Assembly (NCBI GenBank): GCA_021234155.1
Contig: JAJEKV010000077.1
Span: 270,424 to 334,423, forward strand
Length of the DNA stretch: 64,000 nucleotides
Reading direction: 5' to 3'
From: Isoetes taiwanensis
Lineage: Eukaryota > Streptophyta > Lycopodiopsida > Isoetales > Isoetaceae
The translations under genes were made by a program, and so were the position numbers. Below, piece by piece: positions 1 through 14,674 of this stretch. The first letter of the stretch is position 1; every line of letters starts with the position of its first letter. The notes beneath the pieces were generated by a model. That model had not been told where the DNA came from, made no database searches, and worked only from the letters and a program-made list of their open reading frames with translations.

Positions 1-167
1 TACATATTCACACGGGGGTGACGTAGGCCAGCGAGAGCTGTTGGATAGGCATATTCACCCTTTATTCCTTAATCTACACCGTACGTAAAGTTCCTCGTTT
101 GTGGGGTATGCAAGTACAAAATTTGCTATACTCTATAACAAGTTTTGCAAAATACTATAAGATTTGT
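1..167 (+). repeat. Dispersed repeat, copy 1 (cut by window edge)
   Basis: This stretch aligns almost base for base with positions 60084-60250, including the words TATTCACACGGGG, CACCGTACGTAAAGTTCCTC and GGGGTATGCAAGTACAA. The copy at 60 kb is the core of an inverted-repeat element, so this is probably a second copy whose left arm lies outside the window. After base 167 the match stops and a LINE fragment begins. No coding content is seen. Confidence 0.85.
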
Positions 168-300
168 GGTCATAAAGCTTTGCTACTGCTTGTCGCAGAT
201 CAGGAGGGACCTTCACATCCTGCATCCTTTCTTCAAGCTTTCCTCTTGACACTCGTTCGAATGCCTTTGTAAAGTCCACGAAGCAGCAATAAAGAGCACG
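168..300 (-). pseudogene. LINE reverse-transcriptase palm fragment
   Basis: The minus strand reads CCFVDFTKAFERV followed by GKLEERMQDVKVPPDL. This matches the first palm block of non-LTR reverse transcriptases, usually F-V-D-F-x-K-A-F-D-x-V, where the first D is a catalytic metal ligand. The usual second D is E here. Only about 45 residues remain, and upstream and downstream the frame runs into AT-rich DNA, so this is a dead scrap. It abuts the dispersed repeat on its left. Confidence 0.7.
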
Positions 301-1004
301 ATAGTAAAGTTTTATAAAAGATAGTAAAAGAGCATAATAATACGATAGTAAAGTTTTATAAAATCCAATAAATATAAATATAATAATAAGATAAGATAGC
401 AAATTTACTGGTGACAACTCAAATATTTTTTGAACATTGTACTCATATGGTTCAACTTTTGCAATCAAGACAATCCACCCTGCAATATCATTTGGAAGGA
501 GTCATATCTCATATGTATCCCAGAATGTCAACATATAATCTCATATGTATTTCAAATTGTTAATCTTGTGTAATTCTAACGCATGGAGTATTTCCAATCG
601 ATCATCAAAGGATGATGTTAATAAGCCAAGATATACCTCACACCACACCAATATTACTATTTGGATCCTACTCCACATTATGGCAAGCTACAAAACATTT
701 GACACAACCAAAACTATTTCAACTAACTAGATTTTCATGACAAGATTGTGCTATAAAAGTGAATATCACTGCAATAAAGCATCAAGAATTTGTTTGCGTC
801 AAAATTTTGTTATCGTGACACACCCAAAGCTAGCTCAATCAACTAGATTTTCGTGACAATAGTGTGTTATAAAAGTGAGTATCAGTGCAAGAAAGCATCA
901 AGGTTGCCAAGTGTGAGCACTTGAATAATACCATAGAATAGTAAACAAAAGAACATAAATGAGTAAAGTTGATTTCTCAAACATAATTGAGTAGTCATCG
1001 CTGG

Positions 1005-1040
1005 AAATAGAATAGAATATGATTTTATCGTCCACGGAGG
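1005..1040 (-). mobile_element. Retroelement 3' end with pentamer tail (fragment)
   Basis: Read on the minus strand this is GGACGATAAAA followed by a short run of TTCTA units. The same GGACGATAAAA plus pentamer-tail arrangement occurs at 18391-18461, and a diverged form at 53363-53400 at the end of a recognisable LINE. It is probably a severely 5'-truncated copy of the same kind of element. The DNA up to about 1180 may belong to it, but no protein domain is recognised there. Confidence 0.4.
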
Positions 1041-1558
1041 CATTGCATTCCTCAGATCTTGTAAGCATTGTCGAGAACCAAAGTAGAAGATAAACACCAT
1101 GCCTTCCTTGACACCATATTTGTAAGAGTTTGGCAAGAGCAGCCAACAGTAATCTCTCAAAGAAACATTGGATTAGATACATATGCTTGTTCTGCCTATA
1201 CTTGATGCTTGTTGTAAAGACTTTAGAGCTCGATCCCTTGTTCTGTGTTCTACCTATAAACTAGGAAGATTCCAAAACTTTATTTTTGGTGTTCTACCTA
1301 TAAACGAGAATTTTGTTCTGACTTACAAGTGCAAGTTAAGACATTGTAAAATTACTCATGAACATACTGATTCCTATCTTTCTCACATAATAGAGATCTC
1401 CGACAAGGGAGAGAGAAAACGTGCTGAAGTTCAAAAATGGGTAGAAGAGCACAGCATCTTGTTAATTAACTACAAGCACCATAAAATAGCAGTGAAAAGT
1501 AAAGTCTGGCTCTACCAGTCTTGAAACGTTAATAAATCTTCAGTTGATTAATCCTTCA

Positions 1559-2432
<874 letters not shown>

Positions 2433-2462
2433 CTCGTCGGATCAGAGCTCCGCCGCAGGACG

Positions 2463-2495
2463 TTAGGGTTTTCCTCCGGAGTTTTTTTAGGGTTT
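2463..2495 (-). promoter_or_regulatory. Two telo-box motifs upstream of RPS9
   Basis: TTAGGGTTT occurs at 2463-2471 and TTTAGGGTTT at 2486-2495, that is, AAACCCTAA and AAACCCTAAA on the gene strand, 30-65 bp upstream of the RPS9 start codon. Telo-boxes of this kind are typical of plant ribosomal-protein and translation-factor promoters or 5' leaders, which supports this being the live RPS9 promoter or 5' UTR. Confidence 0.75.
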
Positions 2496-2959
2496 GGGTT
2501 CCTCTATTATATTTGTTTTGCGTTTTTTTTCAACACCAGCCACCAAGCCTACAACCTGTCTCTTCCATGTCATCAAAATCTAATGTGGCAGAAGTACAAC
2601 CGTTAGATCTTTAATTTTGTAGATCAATGGCCATGAAAATTAGAAAAGCCCATTAAAATAAACACGGAGATGGCAAGCGTCGTAGAGGCTGCTTCACCTA
2701 TAATGGCTTGCCCCGCGATAGTTTGCAAAATGTTTTTGAAGTGCAGAATTTTTTCTCCCGACCCTCCGCAGAGCGTCTGCTATTTTTCTTAGATCGAAAT
2801 GTTGGGTCGATGCCTATTTGGGTATGTTTCATTTTTTGGCATTTAAGCTTCATATTCCTCAAAGGGATACTTGGAAGCCCCATTTTTGGTAATGACCTAA
2901 CGCTTACGTTGGAATCGGGCTAATGCCGTGGCTTAGCCGAAGTCAGAAGCTATTATGCC

Positions 2960-3184
2960 ATGGGTTCGACATTCCCTACTCGCTTCGACTTCATGCTTGT
3001 GACAAAAAAGAAGGCACTTTCCCAAGGTAAGTCGACTCATGACTACATTATAATGAATGGTTTTGAAAGAAATAGATTTCTAGGCAATCATTTGATTCAA
3101 ATGTATGGCTACTGTGCTGCCTTGCAAGAGATCTTTCTATGCTTGGAACTGCTAGCTTTGGGTCAAATTGCATTTCATTCTTAG
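2960..3184 (+). pseudogene. Pentatricopeptide-repeat (PPR) protein fragment
   Basis: A 74-codon frame contains KKALSQGKSTHDYIIMNGFE followed by RNRFLGNHLIQMYGYCAALQ. This has the cadence of a plant PPR repeat pair (G-K-x-x-H-x-x-I-x-x-G-F-x-x-N-x-F-L-G-N-x-L-I-x-M-Y-G-x-C). PPR proteins bind organellar RNA one base per repeat. Only about 1.5 repeats are present, the usual K in MYGKC is Y, and the frame then diverges and stops. No further repeats are seen around it. It is best read as a gene relic, possibly moved by a transposon. Confidence 0.6.
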
Positions 3185-4387
3185 TTTAGACTCTTGAACT
3201 TTTCGCTTGCTTTTATGGTTTTGCAGAATCCTGTTACCTAGACCAGCTGAGGGAACTGCCATAGCTGAAAGAAGTAGAAGGAATTGCCATAACCGATTTT
3301 AGCTTTGTTATTTTGGGTCTTGTCAGAGAAATAATTCGGAATTGAGAAATTGGATAAGGTCCTCATGGAAAACTGGAGTTTTGAATCCCTTCGCAGAGAA
3401 AAACAATTTAGACGAATTCTAGAGCAGAAATAGAGATTTTTAGACCTAAATATGAAGATTTGGAAAGGTATTCTTGGGCACATGCACGCAAAAGAATTGC
3501 AAACTATCGGTATGGAAATTACACCTTTCCATTGTTTGCTTGGTTTAGCACGAATATTTGACATATGCATTGATAGCAGATGTGTCTTCATCTCTATATG
3601 AGTCAAATAGAATTTGCTCACACTTTTTTGAAACAAAGCAAATCGAGTCAGACTTTATTACTCTTGGCGGTCCTGTGGCTTTCTTGCATACTTGTTAAAA
3701 GCCTATTCCCTTATGTTTTTGGCATGATTATGTAAGCCACAATCTCTTTATTTGTCAATATGTTTAATCTTACACTCATTGTGACTTATGGCACAAATGC
3801 AGGCACAAGGCATTACAAATCTAGGGTGCAAAGAGCGTACAAGCTTGTTCAACATTAGAGCTATTAGTTTTCCATCCCGCTATAGGGGAGTTGTTATCCA
3901 AAGCTTTCTTGGACCATTCATCGTAGCTAATTTGAATTCTTCGTAATTCTATTGAAGCTCAGAATGTGACGCATGTGGTATGAGGAGCACAAATGGAAGA
4001 AGGAAGGTAAGTTCATATTTTTCTAATTTATACTTTGTGTAACTTTGCTGTAAAGCATAAATTTAACCAGATATCACTCGAACTTCTATGTTATTGGCTA
4101 TGGAAGATGAAGTATCAGGATGCATACTCTTGCTTGTTCTCATCATACTCAAAAAATTCCTGCTTGTTCTCACTTATACTCGAAAAATTGCCATATTGCC
4201 CTTTCAAAAAACAATCATTACATGCTACATCTTATGAACACCGACTGCTCAATGTTACTGATATAGTTTAAGCATGAGGGACTATGAACATTAGCAGGAA
4301 AATGAGAAGAGTATCATTGAAGATGCTAACAGCTACAATTGAGAAAGTAGTGTTCAAACCTCCTAAATGTCTTAGTTACTGCTTCTA
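3185..4387. other. No recognised gene
   Basis: AT-rich DNA between the PPR relic and the LINE. A 132-codon minus-strand frame (3238-3636) is open but shows no family resemblance, and the plus strand here has several stops. The plus strand also reads GMEITPFHCLLGLARIFDIC near 3510-3570, which could be decayed coding sequence. Nothing firm. Confidence 0.4.
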
Positions 4388-7300
4388 ACTCAGCTAAGGC
4401 TGGAGTCCTCACTGCTTGGAAACCTTCCCTTAATGTTGCTTTTACTCAAGTAGACAGATTTGGACGGTGGATAATAGTCAAATGGATGGATAAGGGACAA
4501 GAGTGGGGGATTGTGAATGTGTATGCACTTAATCACCACGCCAACAGGCTCTCTGGGCCACTTTTTACGACTAAGATTATGCGGCTCGGTCATAATGTAG
4601 CATGGCTACTAGTTGGTAATTTTAATATGGTTGAGTTTGAGGCGAATAGGTGTGGTAGAGGTACACAGGTTGTTCAGGGATTTGAACATGAGCAGGTGAG
4701 GCAGCTTGTGCTGGACTGCAGAATGGTAGAGGTTGATGGAGACCAGTCTTTGTGGTGTAATGGCCGGATCGACCGTATGTCGGGGTTGTTGATGCCTTGG
4801 CAAAGCAGCTTAAATCCTTTGCTAAGCAAAGGGGGGCGAGGGAAGGCTCAGCAACTAGAGGCCAACTACTAGCTTTGTATATGGAGCTTCAAATGTGTCG
4901 CTCATAAGCCCCTTCATCGTGTATTCGAGAAAGACTTATTGGCGTAAATAAGAAACATTGAGTCTATACAAACAACTCAAGCTTGCATTAAGGCCGGTTT
5001 GATTGGTTTAAATTGGGAGATAGGTGCTCTCACTTCTTCTTTAGGGCTGCAAGGAAAAGACGCGCGGTCAAGCTCCATATCTTCGCTACTTCTACCCCAT
5101 GGCTCAAATTTCTCGATGTCGCATTTGAAGCGCTTTTTTTTATCATTTTTCGCTTTTTTGACGTCGATCGCCGCCTTCCAAGAGGACATGCAGAGGCGCT
5201 TTATCTAAGATCCGGCCCTATTATTTCCCCAAGAGAGCATATTCAGTTGGAATCAAGTATTAATGTCGATGACTTGCATTCTCACAGACTCTTTAAAAGA
5301 AGAATAAGTGCTCGTGCTTGAATGGCTTTCCTCAGCAAAGTTTTTCCAAGCTATTGAATTGGCTTGTGATGACGCCTTCAATGCTTTCTCCGAAGTTTCA
5401 TCACCGGTTCAAGAGCTTGGATAAGATCATCAACACCGGTTGCATTTCCTTATTCCTAAGTGCAAAGAGCCTAAAATCATCTCGGATTGGCGCCCTATAA
5501 CTTTGCTATCTACGCTTGTACAATATCTTTGCTAAGGCCTTGGCAGAGAAAGTGAGGGATATCTTGATCTTTTCACATAATCGATTTTTACCTAAGCCAG
5601 ATTCTTGATAATGTGGTCGCAAACTTTATGAGGGGATGTATTGGGCGCCCTAAAGGGTCGTAGACATTGTATATCTCAAATGGAATTTTGCTAAAGCCTA
5701 TGACAATATAGATTGAATTTCTTATAAAAATGCCTTCCGACATTGGGATTTGAGAGTTGTTTATCGAGATGTTATGAGGCTCCATCTTTCCTCTTTGGTC
5801 TACTATGCTTTTTAGGAGAACCGCTTGGGTTGTGTTTTCTCATTGGTAGAGGAGTTCAACAAGGATGTCCCCTTGCCTTGTTCACTATTGTGGCAGGGTA
5901 TTGTCCCAAAATCTTCTTCTTCGCTACTCAAGATGGCATAATTCAGGATTGACTATGGAGGATGGTTCTCAAGAAGTGTAATCGGCGTGTGTAATTCGTA
6001 TCGAGGATGATAATCTTCAAAATGCTAACCTTTTGTTGGACTCTTTTCTCTCCGCATCGTGGGTTCTTGTTGGGTGGCTAAAGTGCTCGCTTTATGGACT
6101 TTGGATGTGGATGTTCCTCCCCGTGTTTACGAGTATCCGCGGAAAGTGCTTCCTCAAGGGAAGGCCACTAAACCCTTTGGGCATTCCTATAGGTATACAT
6201 ATATCTACTTCGGATGCATGGGATGTTATAGTGGAAGGCATGCGTAAGCATCTTTTGGTGGAATACAAATTAAGCTTTCTCCGACGACAGGAATAGTAGT
6301 TGCTAAGGTGTTCTCAAAGAACACTCATGTGTATATGGCATCCGCTATGCTTGCCTCACGCATAAAGTTTCAAGAGGTTGTCGCAATTGTCCGTAACTTC
6401 ATTTGGGCAGGTACTGAGACAGGTGTAGTTGTGAAGGTCGCTTGGTCCACATGTATCAAACCAAAAATTGCTGGAGGTTTAGGTATGATTGACTTTCATT
6501 TACAGAGTAAAATTATGATATCTAAGTTCATTTGTCGCTACTTGGCGGTATGGTACATTCGCACCGAATGAGATTGGTTGGAAGCACTTTGGCGCAAGTA
6601 TTCCCTTTGGGAAACCGACACTTAAGGCGCTTCTTCCTTGGTGTTTCCTTTATCGCCTTCGCCCATATCCGGAATGCTTCCCCTTCTTGAAGGGACCGCT
6701 TGATTCTTGGGAGACAGTTCGTGTGCTATTTAAGATTAATTCAGTGTGTGTCCACGTAGGTTCTCTGCGCAGGTGGATTACTCGATAATCACATGCCTCT
6801 GCAGGTGCTACAGTACATCCATTGACTCAAATGACATTGAGGCTTGCCGGTATTCTCACAGCTTGATGCTTGGTATGAGGTCGACACTTGTTGACTTGGG
6901 ATGCTTTTCAGACTAAGTTTATGCTATCTCGATGGGACAGAGCTTTGTGGCAAAGGTTGGCTGACATTCAAGTGCTCCTCCACAATCAGTTGATGTGCCT
7001 ATTTGGACTGGTCCCCAAATTGTTAATGCACAACGCCTTGTGCATTCGCTATATCAAAAGTCGGTTGATGTTGACATTGTCCCCCTTGGGCCGGTTGGCA
7101 GCGTGCATTCCCTCCTCGAAGCATATGTGGTCCCGAAGTCCGAATAAATTGCTGCATCCCAAAGTTTCTACCTTATGGTGGCAACTCCTTCACAGATGTC
7201 TGCGGGTTAATGGTGCTGGTTCATAAGTTTTATCCCCGCATTTCAGAAGTTTGCCCACTGTGTAAGCGGCAAGTTGAGAGTCTCGAGCACTGCTTTTTTC

Positions 7301-7747
7301 TATGTGACCAAGTTCAGCCAGTTTGGTCATGGTTACTATCTCTCTTCCATGTGGCCTGACTAGCAAGCAGGTGCTTCTCGCCATTTATCCTTCCAATTGG
7401 AACAGCTTGCAGCAACATACTTTCCACCTAGCTTCAGGCTGATTGTTGTGGTCTGTTTGGAAAAAAAAGGCGCTTGTGTATCTTCAAAGGCTTATCAATT
7501 AGTGTCGACCAACTTCTTCACGAGGCGCAAGACAGATTGGTGAAGGTGATACCTATGTTCTCAAATTGCTTCCGAGAAAAAACGGAGGAATATTTGGATA
7601 TCTTATCTTATGCATAGACAGTGGTCGTGACTCGGCTTTATTATCTTTGTCTCGTTGAGATTTTATTTCGCCTCTCGCATCTATGTGTGTACTTCTAGAC
7701 TATTGAATAAGAGTTTGTCATCCTTCCAAAAAAAAAAAAAAAAAAAA
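4388..7747 (+). mobile_element. Decayed LINE (non-LTR retrotransposon) with poly(A) tail
   Basis: Plus-strand remains of an ORF2 polyprotein appear in order but in shifting frames. The endonuclease domain is at 4400-4870 (GIVNVYALNHHANR, WLLVGNFNMVEFEANRCGRG). Reverse-transcriptase finger sequence at about 5455-5530 includes KIISDWRPITLLST. Palm-related sequence at 5840-5880 reads GRGVQQGCPLA; 6000-6260 includes KPLGIPIGIHISTSDAWDV in pieces. The RT zinc-binding segment at 7150-7360 has SEVCPLCKRQVESLEHCFF with its following C. A run of 20 A at 7728-7747 ends the element. Many stops and frameshifts make it inactive. About 3.4 kb is shorter than a full plant L1-type element, so 5' sequence is missing. 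Confidence 0.9.
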
Positions 7748-7773
7748 TACTTCTAGTTAGATTAGAGATCCTC

Positions 7774-9663
<1,890 letters not shown>

Positions 9664-9693
9664 GGGTGTAAATATGGTAATGCTACCCAAAAA
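9664..9693 (+). repeat. Left terminal inverted repeat of 7.0-kb transposon
   Basis: 30 bp beginning GGGTGTAAATATGG and ending ACCCAAAAA. It is the reverse complement of 16661-16690 with one mismatch (G against A at the 14th base). Flanked on the left by AAAT. Confidence 0.92.
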
Positions 9694-9920
9694 AACGCGA
9701 AAGCACTTAGCACCTAAAGCACCTCGCTTGCCTTCATTCCAAAGAAAAACCACCTCTGCCTCCCTGCCAAACTTCCCCCTCAATTTCCTCGTTTCATTCC
9801 TTTTGCAAATCTTTTAGCAGTAGTTTCAATTCCTTCCTACAAGACAATATAGATTGTTTATCCTGAACTAATCGTCGTGGTAAGCAACATGGTAGAAGAA
9901 GCAAGAATAAATGAGGATTT

Positions 9921-11340
9921 TTGAGATGCACGGATTGTCAAATGAGGGTCCGCAGTTCCCATATGAAATACAATTGGCTAGCAACCCAAATCACGGCGGA
10001 ACAATGGGAACTGCTTGGCAGTGAAAGTTTTAATTCAAAGTCGGTCCGCAATCAAGGTTGCCTTTGTTCAACCACATTTGAGGAGAAAATTGGAAAGCTT
10101 ATTGAGTGTGTTTTACCCGTGATGGTGTTTCTAATAATGAAGTAAGAAAACAATTGGCTCTTGCCTTTGCATGGGAAAATTGCCCTCAAGGACCGCTTTG
10201 ATCCCGGGGTCATCGATAAATTGGGCTTCATATGGGGCAATGTGTTATGATGTACAAGAAATGCAGCCTAAAAAATGTTCAAAAGCAAAAGCTGAAATTG
10301 AATCAAAGCCCCGCTATTTCTCGCCAAAGGTATTCCTAAGCCTACTTTGACCGTGACTAATTTGAAGCATAACCCGCAGCTTAGTAACAAAAACTTAGGG
10401 AAGCTTGAGAATAAAAAGGCGTAGATGGAAAAGAAAATGCAAGATATTGTTGTTAGTCCGGTCACCGATGAGAAATCCAATGATAAAATATTTAAAACCT
10501 TGTCCGAAAAAGAAGCAAGATGGAAAAAGCTAAAGTCTACTATTGCCGAAAGAGAGCTATGGTTATTACAAAGGAAGTGGAGTTAGAAATCGGGATTTAG
10601 AAAAGAAATTGATGTTTGAAGAATATGCATGTGAGTCCTTGAGTCCGCTTTGCAAACCCGAGATCCCGATCTTCTTGTGAAGAAGGAAGCATTGAAGCTG
10701 AATTAATTCAATTGATGTTGAGATAAATGCAGAAAAGAACATGCAAGCAACCTTCGGGCCTCGATGCAAATCACCAGCTCTCCTTTCTCGTGATCAACAC
10801 CATCAAAAGAAGGCTTCCAGTGTTTTTGCAAAGTTATTGTAGTGCTTGTGGTTTAAGTTTTCATAATAACTACAAGATGTCTCAGAGTTCTTGAATGTGA
10901 ACATGAATATCATGTAATGTGTGCCGCATTGTTCAAAGAGGGCGATGTTTGAAATGTGAATGTAACATTCTCAAGACCTTTATATTGAACTTGGTATGAG
11001 TACTCCAACAGAATTGAGCAAAGTTGCTTTTTTGATCCTAAAGTAGCTCGTAAAGCTCGACCAGATTTGGGATCAAATACTCGCCCGATGTTGAAGATGT
11101 TTTGCCCCGATCGGGCTGAAGTCCCCTTCTACTAGCACAAAGAGAAGGTTGAGACATGCAAGGGACGAGCCTGAAATTCTCCGTGATCAGCCTAAGATGA
11201 CAAGCCCAAGACAATTGAGAAGCAAAGTGGTAAAATTGGAGAGGATTCGTGAGGCGTGTCCGAATACTAGTGAAGTTGAGTGTCAAATATTAGACACTCC
11301 AGCCAAGAAGAAACAAAAAAAAGGAAATGCCAAAGAAGGA
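9921..11340 (+). pseudogene. Plus-strand coding remains inside transposon, unrecognised
   Basis: Pieces of coding-like sequence occur in shifting frames: 9921-10145 (NWLATQITAEQWELLGSESF), then RFDPGVIDKLGFIWGNV near 10196-10250, IPKPTLTVTNLKHNP near 10330, EKEARWKKLKSTIAERELW near 10510-10565, and a lysine-rich piece at 11149-11343 (LRSKVVKLERIREACPNTSE, then KKKQKKGN). The order and strand suggest one plus-strand transposon gene that also includes the phosphatase-like part at 12.1 kb. I do not recognise the family. The basic, lysine-rich middle could be a DNA-binding or nuclear-localisation region, but that is inference. Confidence 0.45.
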
Positions 11341-12136
11341 TGAGTTAATTAGCAAAAAGAAAGGGAACTCAAGTAGCAAGAAGGTCACCGGGTTGGGACC
11401 AAAGAAAAGAAAAAGGTTGAGAGAACTAACAAGAAAAAAAAAGTTGTGGAAACAAGAAAGTATCCACCGAAAAGAAGAATGCACATTGATTTGAATGAAG
11501 AAGGGGAGGAAAACTTGCGTGAATGAAGAGGGTGTTGAAAAGGAAATTATGGAAAATATAATGACAACCCTTGATGATATTGCAAGTGTAGATCCCAATC
11601 GAGGTAAAAACAGTGAAGTACAGAGCCTAATACCGCAACACAACTGCACACAAATGAAGGTATAAATACCGATTTTGGCAAAGAATTATGGATGCTCTTA
11701 GAGGAAATTCAAACATCTCTTTGAGAGCACTAATTCATAAGTGATGTTTTAATGTTCGTGGTTTAAGAAAGTAGTCCCAAGTGATGAGGACATAGATGTT
11801 TCCAATTTAACTTCCGTGTTTATGACTTTTAATTTGAATTTGAATATTTGTGGAACCATTGAAGTCAGATTCACTTAATTAATTTTATGACCGTTAGGTT
11901 CACCGAAAGTTGCAAAGTACAAATGTAACTTCGAGGTTAATAATTCTACATTTCACTTGTACTCTTCTTTTGATTCATTGATTGAATTGTTCTTTTACTT
12001 AATAGGTGTACCAATTGCAAGTCGTACTTTATGAAAAAGAAACTATTAATACTAGATCTGAAATGGCGGCTCGTAGAAGACTTATAGAAGAACCAATCAA
12101 TTAAGAGAAGACCTAAGAAGGCTGAGTTCTCAGTTA

Positions 12137-12540
12137 TTGAGATCATCTACAACTAACAAAATGGTCGTGTTGAGGCCAGGCGTGCATAGGTTCTTGCAAG
12201 AAGCTTCCAGGTTGTTTGACTTAGCAATATGGTCCTCCATGAACAACTTCAATGTTCATGAAGTTATTGATGTTCTATGTCCCATGAACAAAAAAGATTT
12301 TGTATTTGTTTGCCTTTCAATTGGCCTCTAGAATCTGCAGAAAACCCGCCATGAAGCCACCCATAAAGTCTATGAAGCTTCCCACAAAGATGGAAATAAT
12401 GTTATTCTTGCAGATGATGAAGTGTACAAGACTTTTATGTCCCCACCATTTACCTCCATCATGGTGCCTACTTTCATGAGTGATCCTCAAGATGAGATCC
12501 TAAATTCATACTTGCCTCCAATACTGTAACAAGCCAGCAG
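12137..12540 (+). pseudogene. FCP1/NIF-type CTD phosphatase-like segment in transposon
   Basis: The frame at 12137-12331 contains VVLRPGVHRFLQEASRLFDL then AIWSSMNNFNVHEVIDVL. This resembles the part of the HAD-fold RNA polymerase II CTD phosphatases (FCP1/SCP/NIF family) that follows the catalytic DxDxT: R-P-G-x-x-x-F-L, then (V/A)-I-W-(T/S)-S and the N-V repeat. The catalytic DxDxT itself is not seen upstream. After a stop at 12329-12331, the same general reading continues (HKVYEASHKDGNNVI, then FTSIMVPTFMSDPQDEIL), and further pieces such as VLDALFQKNIGDEHKLLVKS near 12615-12675 follow in another frame. It lies between the transposon's TIRs, so it is either a transposon-encoded accessory protein or a captured host gene piece. 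Not active as it stands. Confidence 0.5.
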
Positions 12541-13959
12541 AGGTTCATGATGTTTCTCGGGTCTATTGAAGCACTATTCTAGGCTTGGTTTATACAAGAA
12601 CATCCCTAGGTGTTCTCGATGCACTATTTCAGAAGAACATTGGTGATGAGCATAAACTATTGGTCAAAAGCCTACCGCAAGGGTCAAATTCAATGGTTAG
12701 TAGATGATTTTGGGAATGCTTTCACTGATCGGGCTGGAGCAAACCAACAGAATATTTAAAGTGTTGAAGAATATTTACCCAAGAATTACTTGTTCTCGAT
12801 TCTTAGTAGAAGTACTTATTGCCTCAATTTTGGACAAGAGGCATGTAAAAAATTATAGACCTTATATTGCCAATACTATACGAAAAGCATATGCCTCAAT
12901 TTTGTGATATCTCCAAATTGTTTAGAAACTTTCAATCTTGCAGATGATATGTATGCATATTGTTGTTGTATATTGTTGTTTCTCTTTTAAATGTTTTCGA
13001 CCTTTAAACCGGCCATTTTTTCATTCAATTACATTTTCAAGAGTAAAGTATTGTTGTCTAGCTATTTCAATGTATTTTCACATTTAAACCGGCAGATATG
13101 CCTCAATTTGGCGATTGACATTAAAATGATTTTGTACAAATTACCTTCTATGTAGAAACTATAGAAATGATTTTGTACAAATTACCTTCTATGATGCGTG
13201 TGGTAGACTACTCATGATCTCGGGCAAGTTTCTTCCGCCATGAAATACAAGTCCGAAATCATCTTCATCCGCAATCATGTCAAATTTAGAAAGTCTAACG
13301 AGATGGTCAGATACACCGCCACTAGCTTATTCTCGCAATAGTTGAAACCTTAGACCACCATCAATTTGTTTATAATAATGTCCTGACACAATAACTTCTT
13401 CAATCACAAATACAATTCCCCATCCATCCTTATAATCTTCTAGCAAAGTATTCTTTGCTTCAGTGCATCTAAGTACATAAAAGTCTACCCCTTCTTCATT
13501 CCATTCTTCAAAGATTTACAAAGAAAAATTGTCACCCACTTCTATCATAGAACTAATTACATCATCTTCATCCTCTTCTTCTTCCTCAACATCATACTTT
13601 GTCATCTTCTTGCAAATCATTGCTATCACCAGTATTCTTAGGATCCTTCAACCTCAACTCAATGGTTGCCCAAACACCAATTCACTCATATTGATGCATT
13701 TGTCCCACTTAAATTGAATGCGAGTTGCAAAAGCACGACAAAGGTCTCAGAAGCTACCTTCAAAGAGTTCTCCTTGTCACATGGTCTTATGCAAAGGAGC
13801 AATTGAGTTCCCTTTAAAGTATGGCATTCCAATCTTTCTGATCTATCTATCTTTGAAGACTCTACCTCCCGTAAATACCAGAATAATATGAAAAGCAAGT
13901 GCTTTAAGTGGCCGACGCTGCTTGAAGTGTCAAATGTCCGCAAATAAAATTGTAAAACA

Positions 13960-14674
13960 CTACAAAATTATACCTTTTGATGTCATGATCGATGGATGAT
14001 TTTCAAAGTGCCATTTAAGAAAAAAGCAACTACCTCCTTTGCACAATCGAAGTTTCCATCCATTATACTTCATTTGCTCTTGAGTTAGTATCCTCTTTAT
14101 AACCGCCTCCAAACCATCATGCTCATCTTTCCCATGTGAGCTAGCAAAAAATTCCATAGAAGATCCTTGCCCATTCTCCCATAAAATCTACCAAGAAAAT
14201 GGAATGGTCTCAAGACTTGAATTGTGAAGAACATCCATCACTCCAAAACACATGTTTTTTATATTCAACTCCAATACTTTGCAAACTAATCAAAGATGCA
14301 TTTGTAGACAATGTTGACATATTCTCGTGTCATGTGATTTGTCATCACTAATATAGAAATGAGTTTCCTTCACAATACCTTTGAGACTTTGTTTCCTTTT
14401 CTCTTTGGCCAAGTTCTTGTTCTTCTTGCATGAGTTCTCTTCCTCTTTTTTTTTTTTTTCTTCTTCTTCTTCCTTTTCATCCTCCTCAGAGGTTATATGC
14501 ACTAGAATTGACACCTGTCAAGATGCCAATGACAGATTGAGCTTCTTGTTGGATCTTAAATCCATAATTTTCAGCAAAATCTATGACGTAAAACAATGGT
14601 ATCATCTTGAAGTGTTGCCAAGCATTTCCTGAATTCCTTGGTTTGCCAATGAGCTCTATAATTATGAGGTACAA
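13960..14674 (-). pseudogene. DDE-like transposase, broken
   Basis: Minus-strand coding remains, in order: IDFAENYGFKIQQEAQ at about 14584-14540, ETHFYISDDKSHDTR at 14370-14325, KKHVFWSDGCSSQFKS at 14256-14213, then FASSHGKDEHDGLEAVIKR at 14151-14095. At least two frameshifts separate them. The D of IDFAEN, the D of WSDGC and the E of HGKDEHDG are candidate metal ligands; the last two are about 38 codons apart, close to the D-x(34-39)-E spacing of DDE transposases. I recall similar FAENY / SDGC / HGKxxxDG proteins as uncharacterised, transposon-associated proteins in plants, algae and animals. That link rests on memory, and the catalytic assignment is inference. An acidic/lysine run near 14490-14420 comes from a CTT-rich microsatellite expansion. 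Confidence 0.65.

Noticed and set aside
1183..1524. 113-codon plus-strand frame beside the RPS9 3' end
   Set aside because: It runs into the RPS9 3' flank in antisense, has no recognisable motif, and its start contains small TTCTACCTATAAAC repeats; likely chance.
3238..3636. 132-codon minus-strand frame
   Set aside because: Composition follows the AT-rich DNA, no domain recognised, and plus-strand frames overlap; no evidence that it is a gene.
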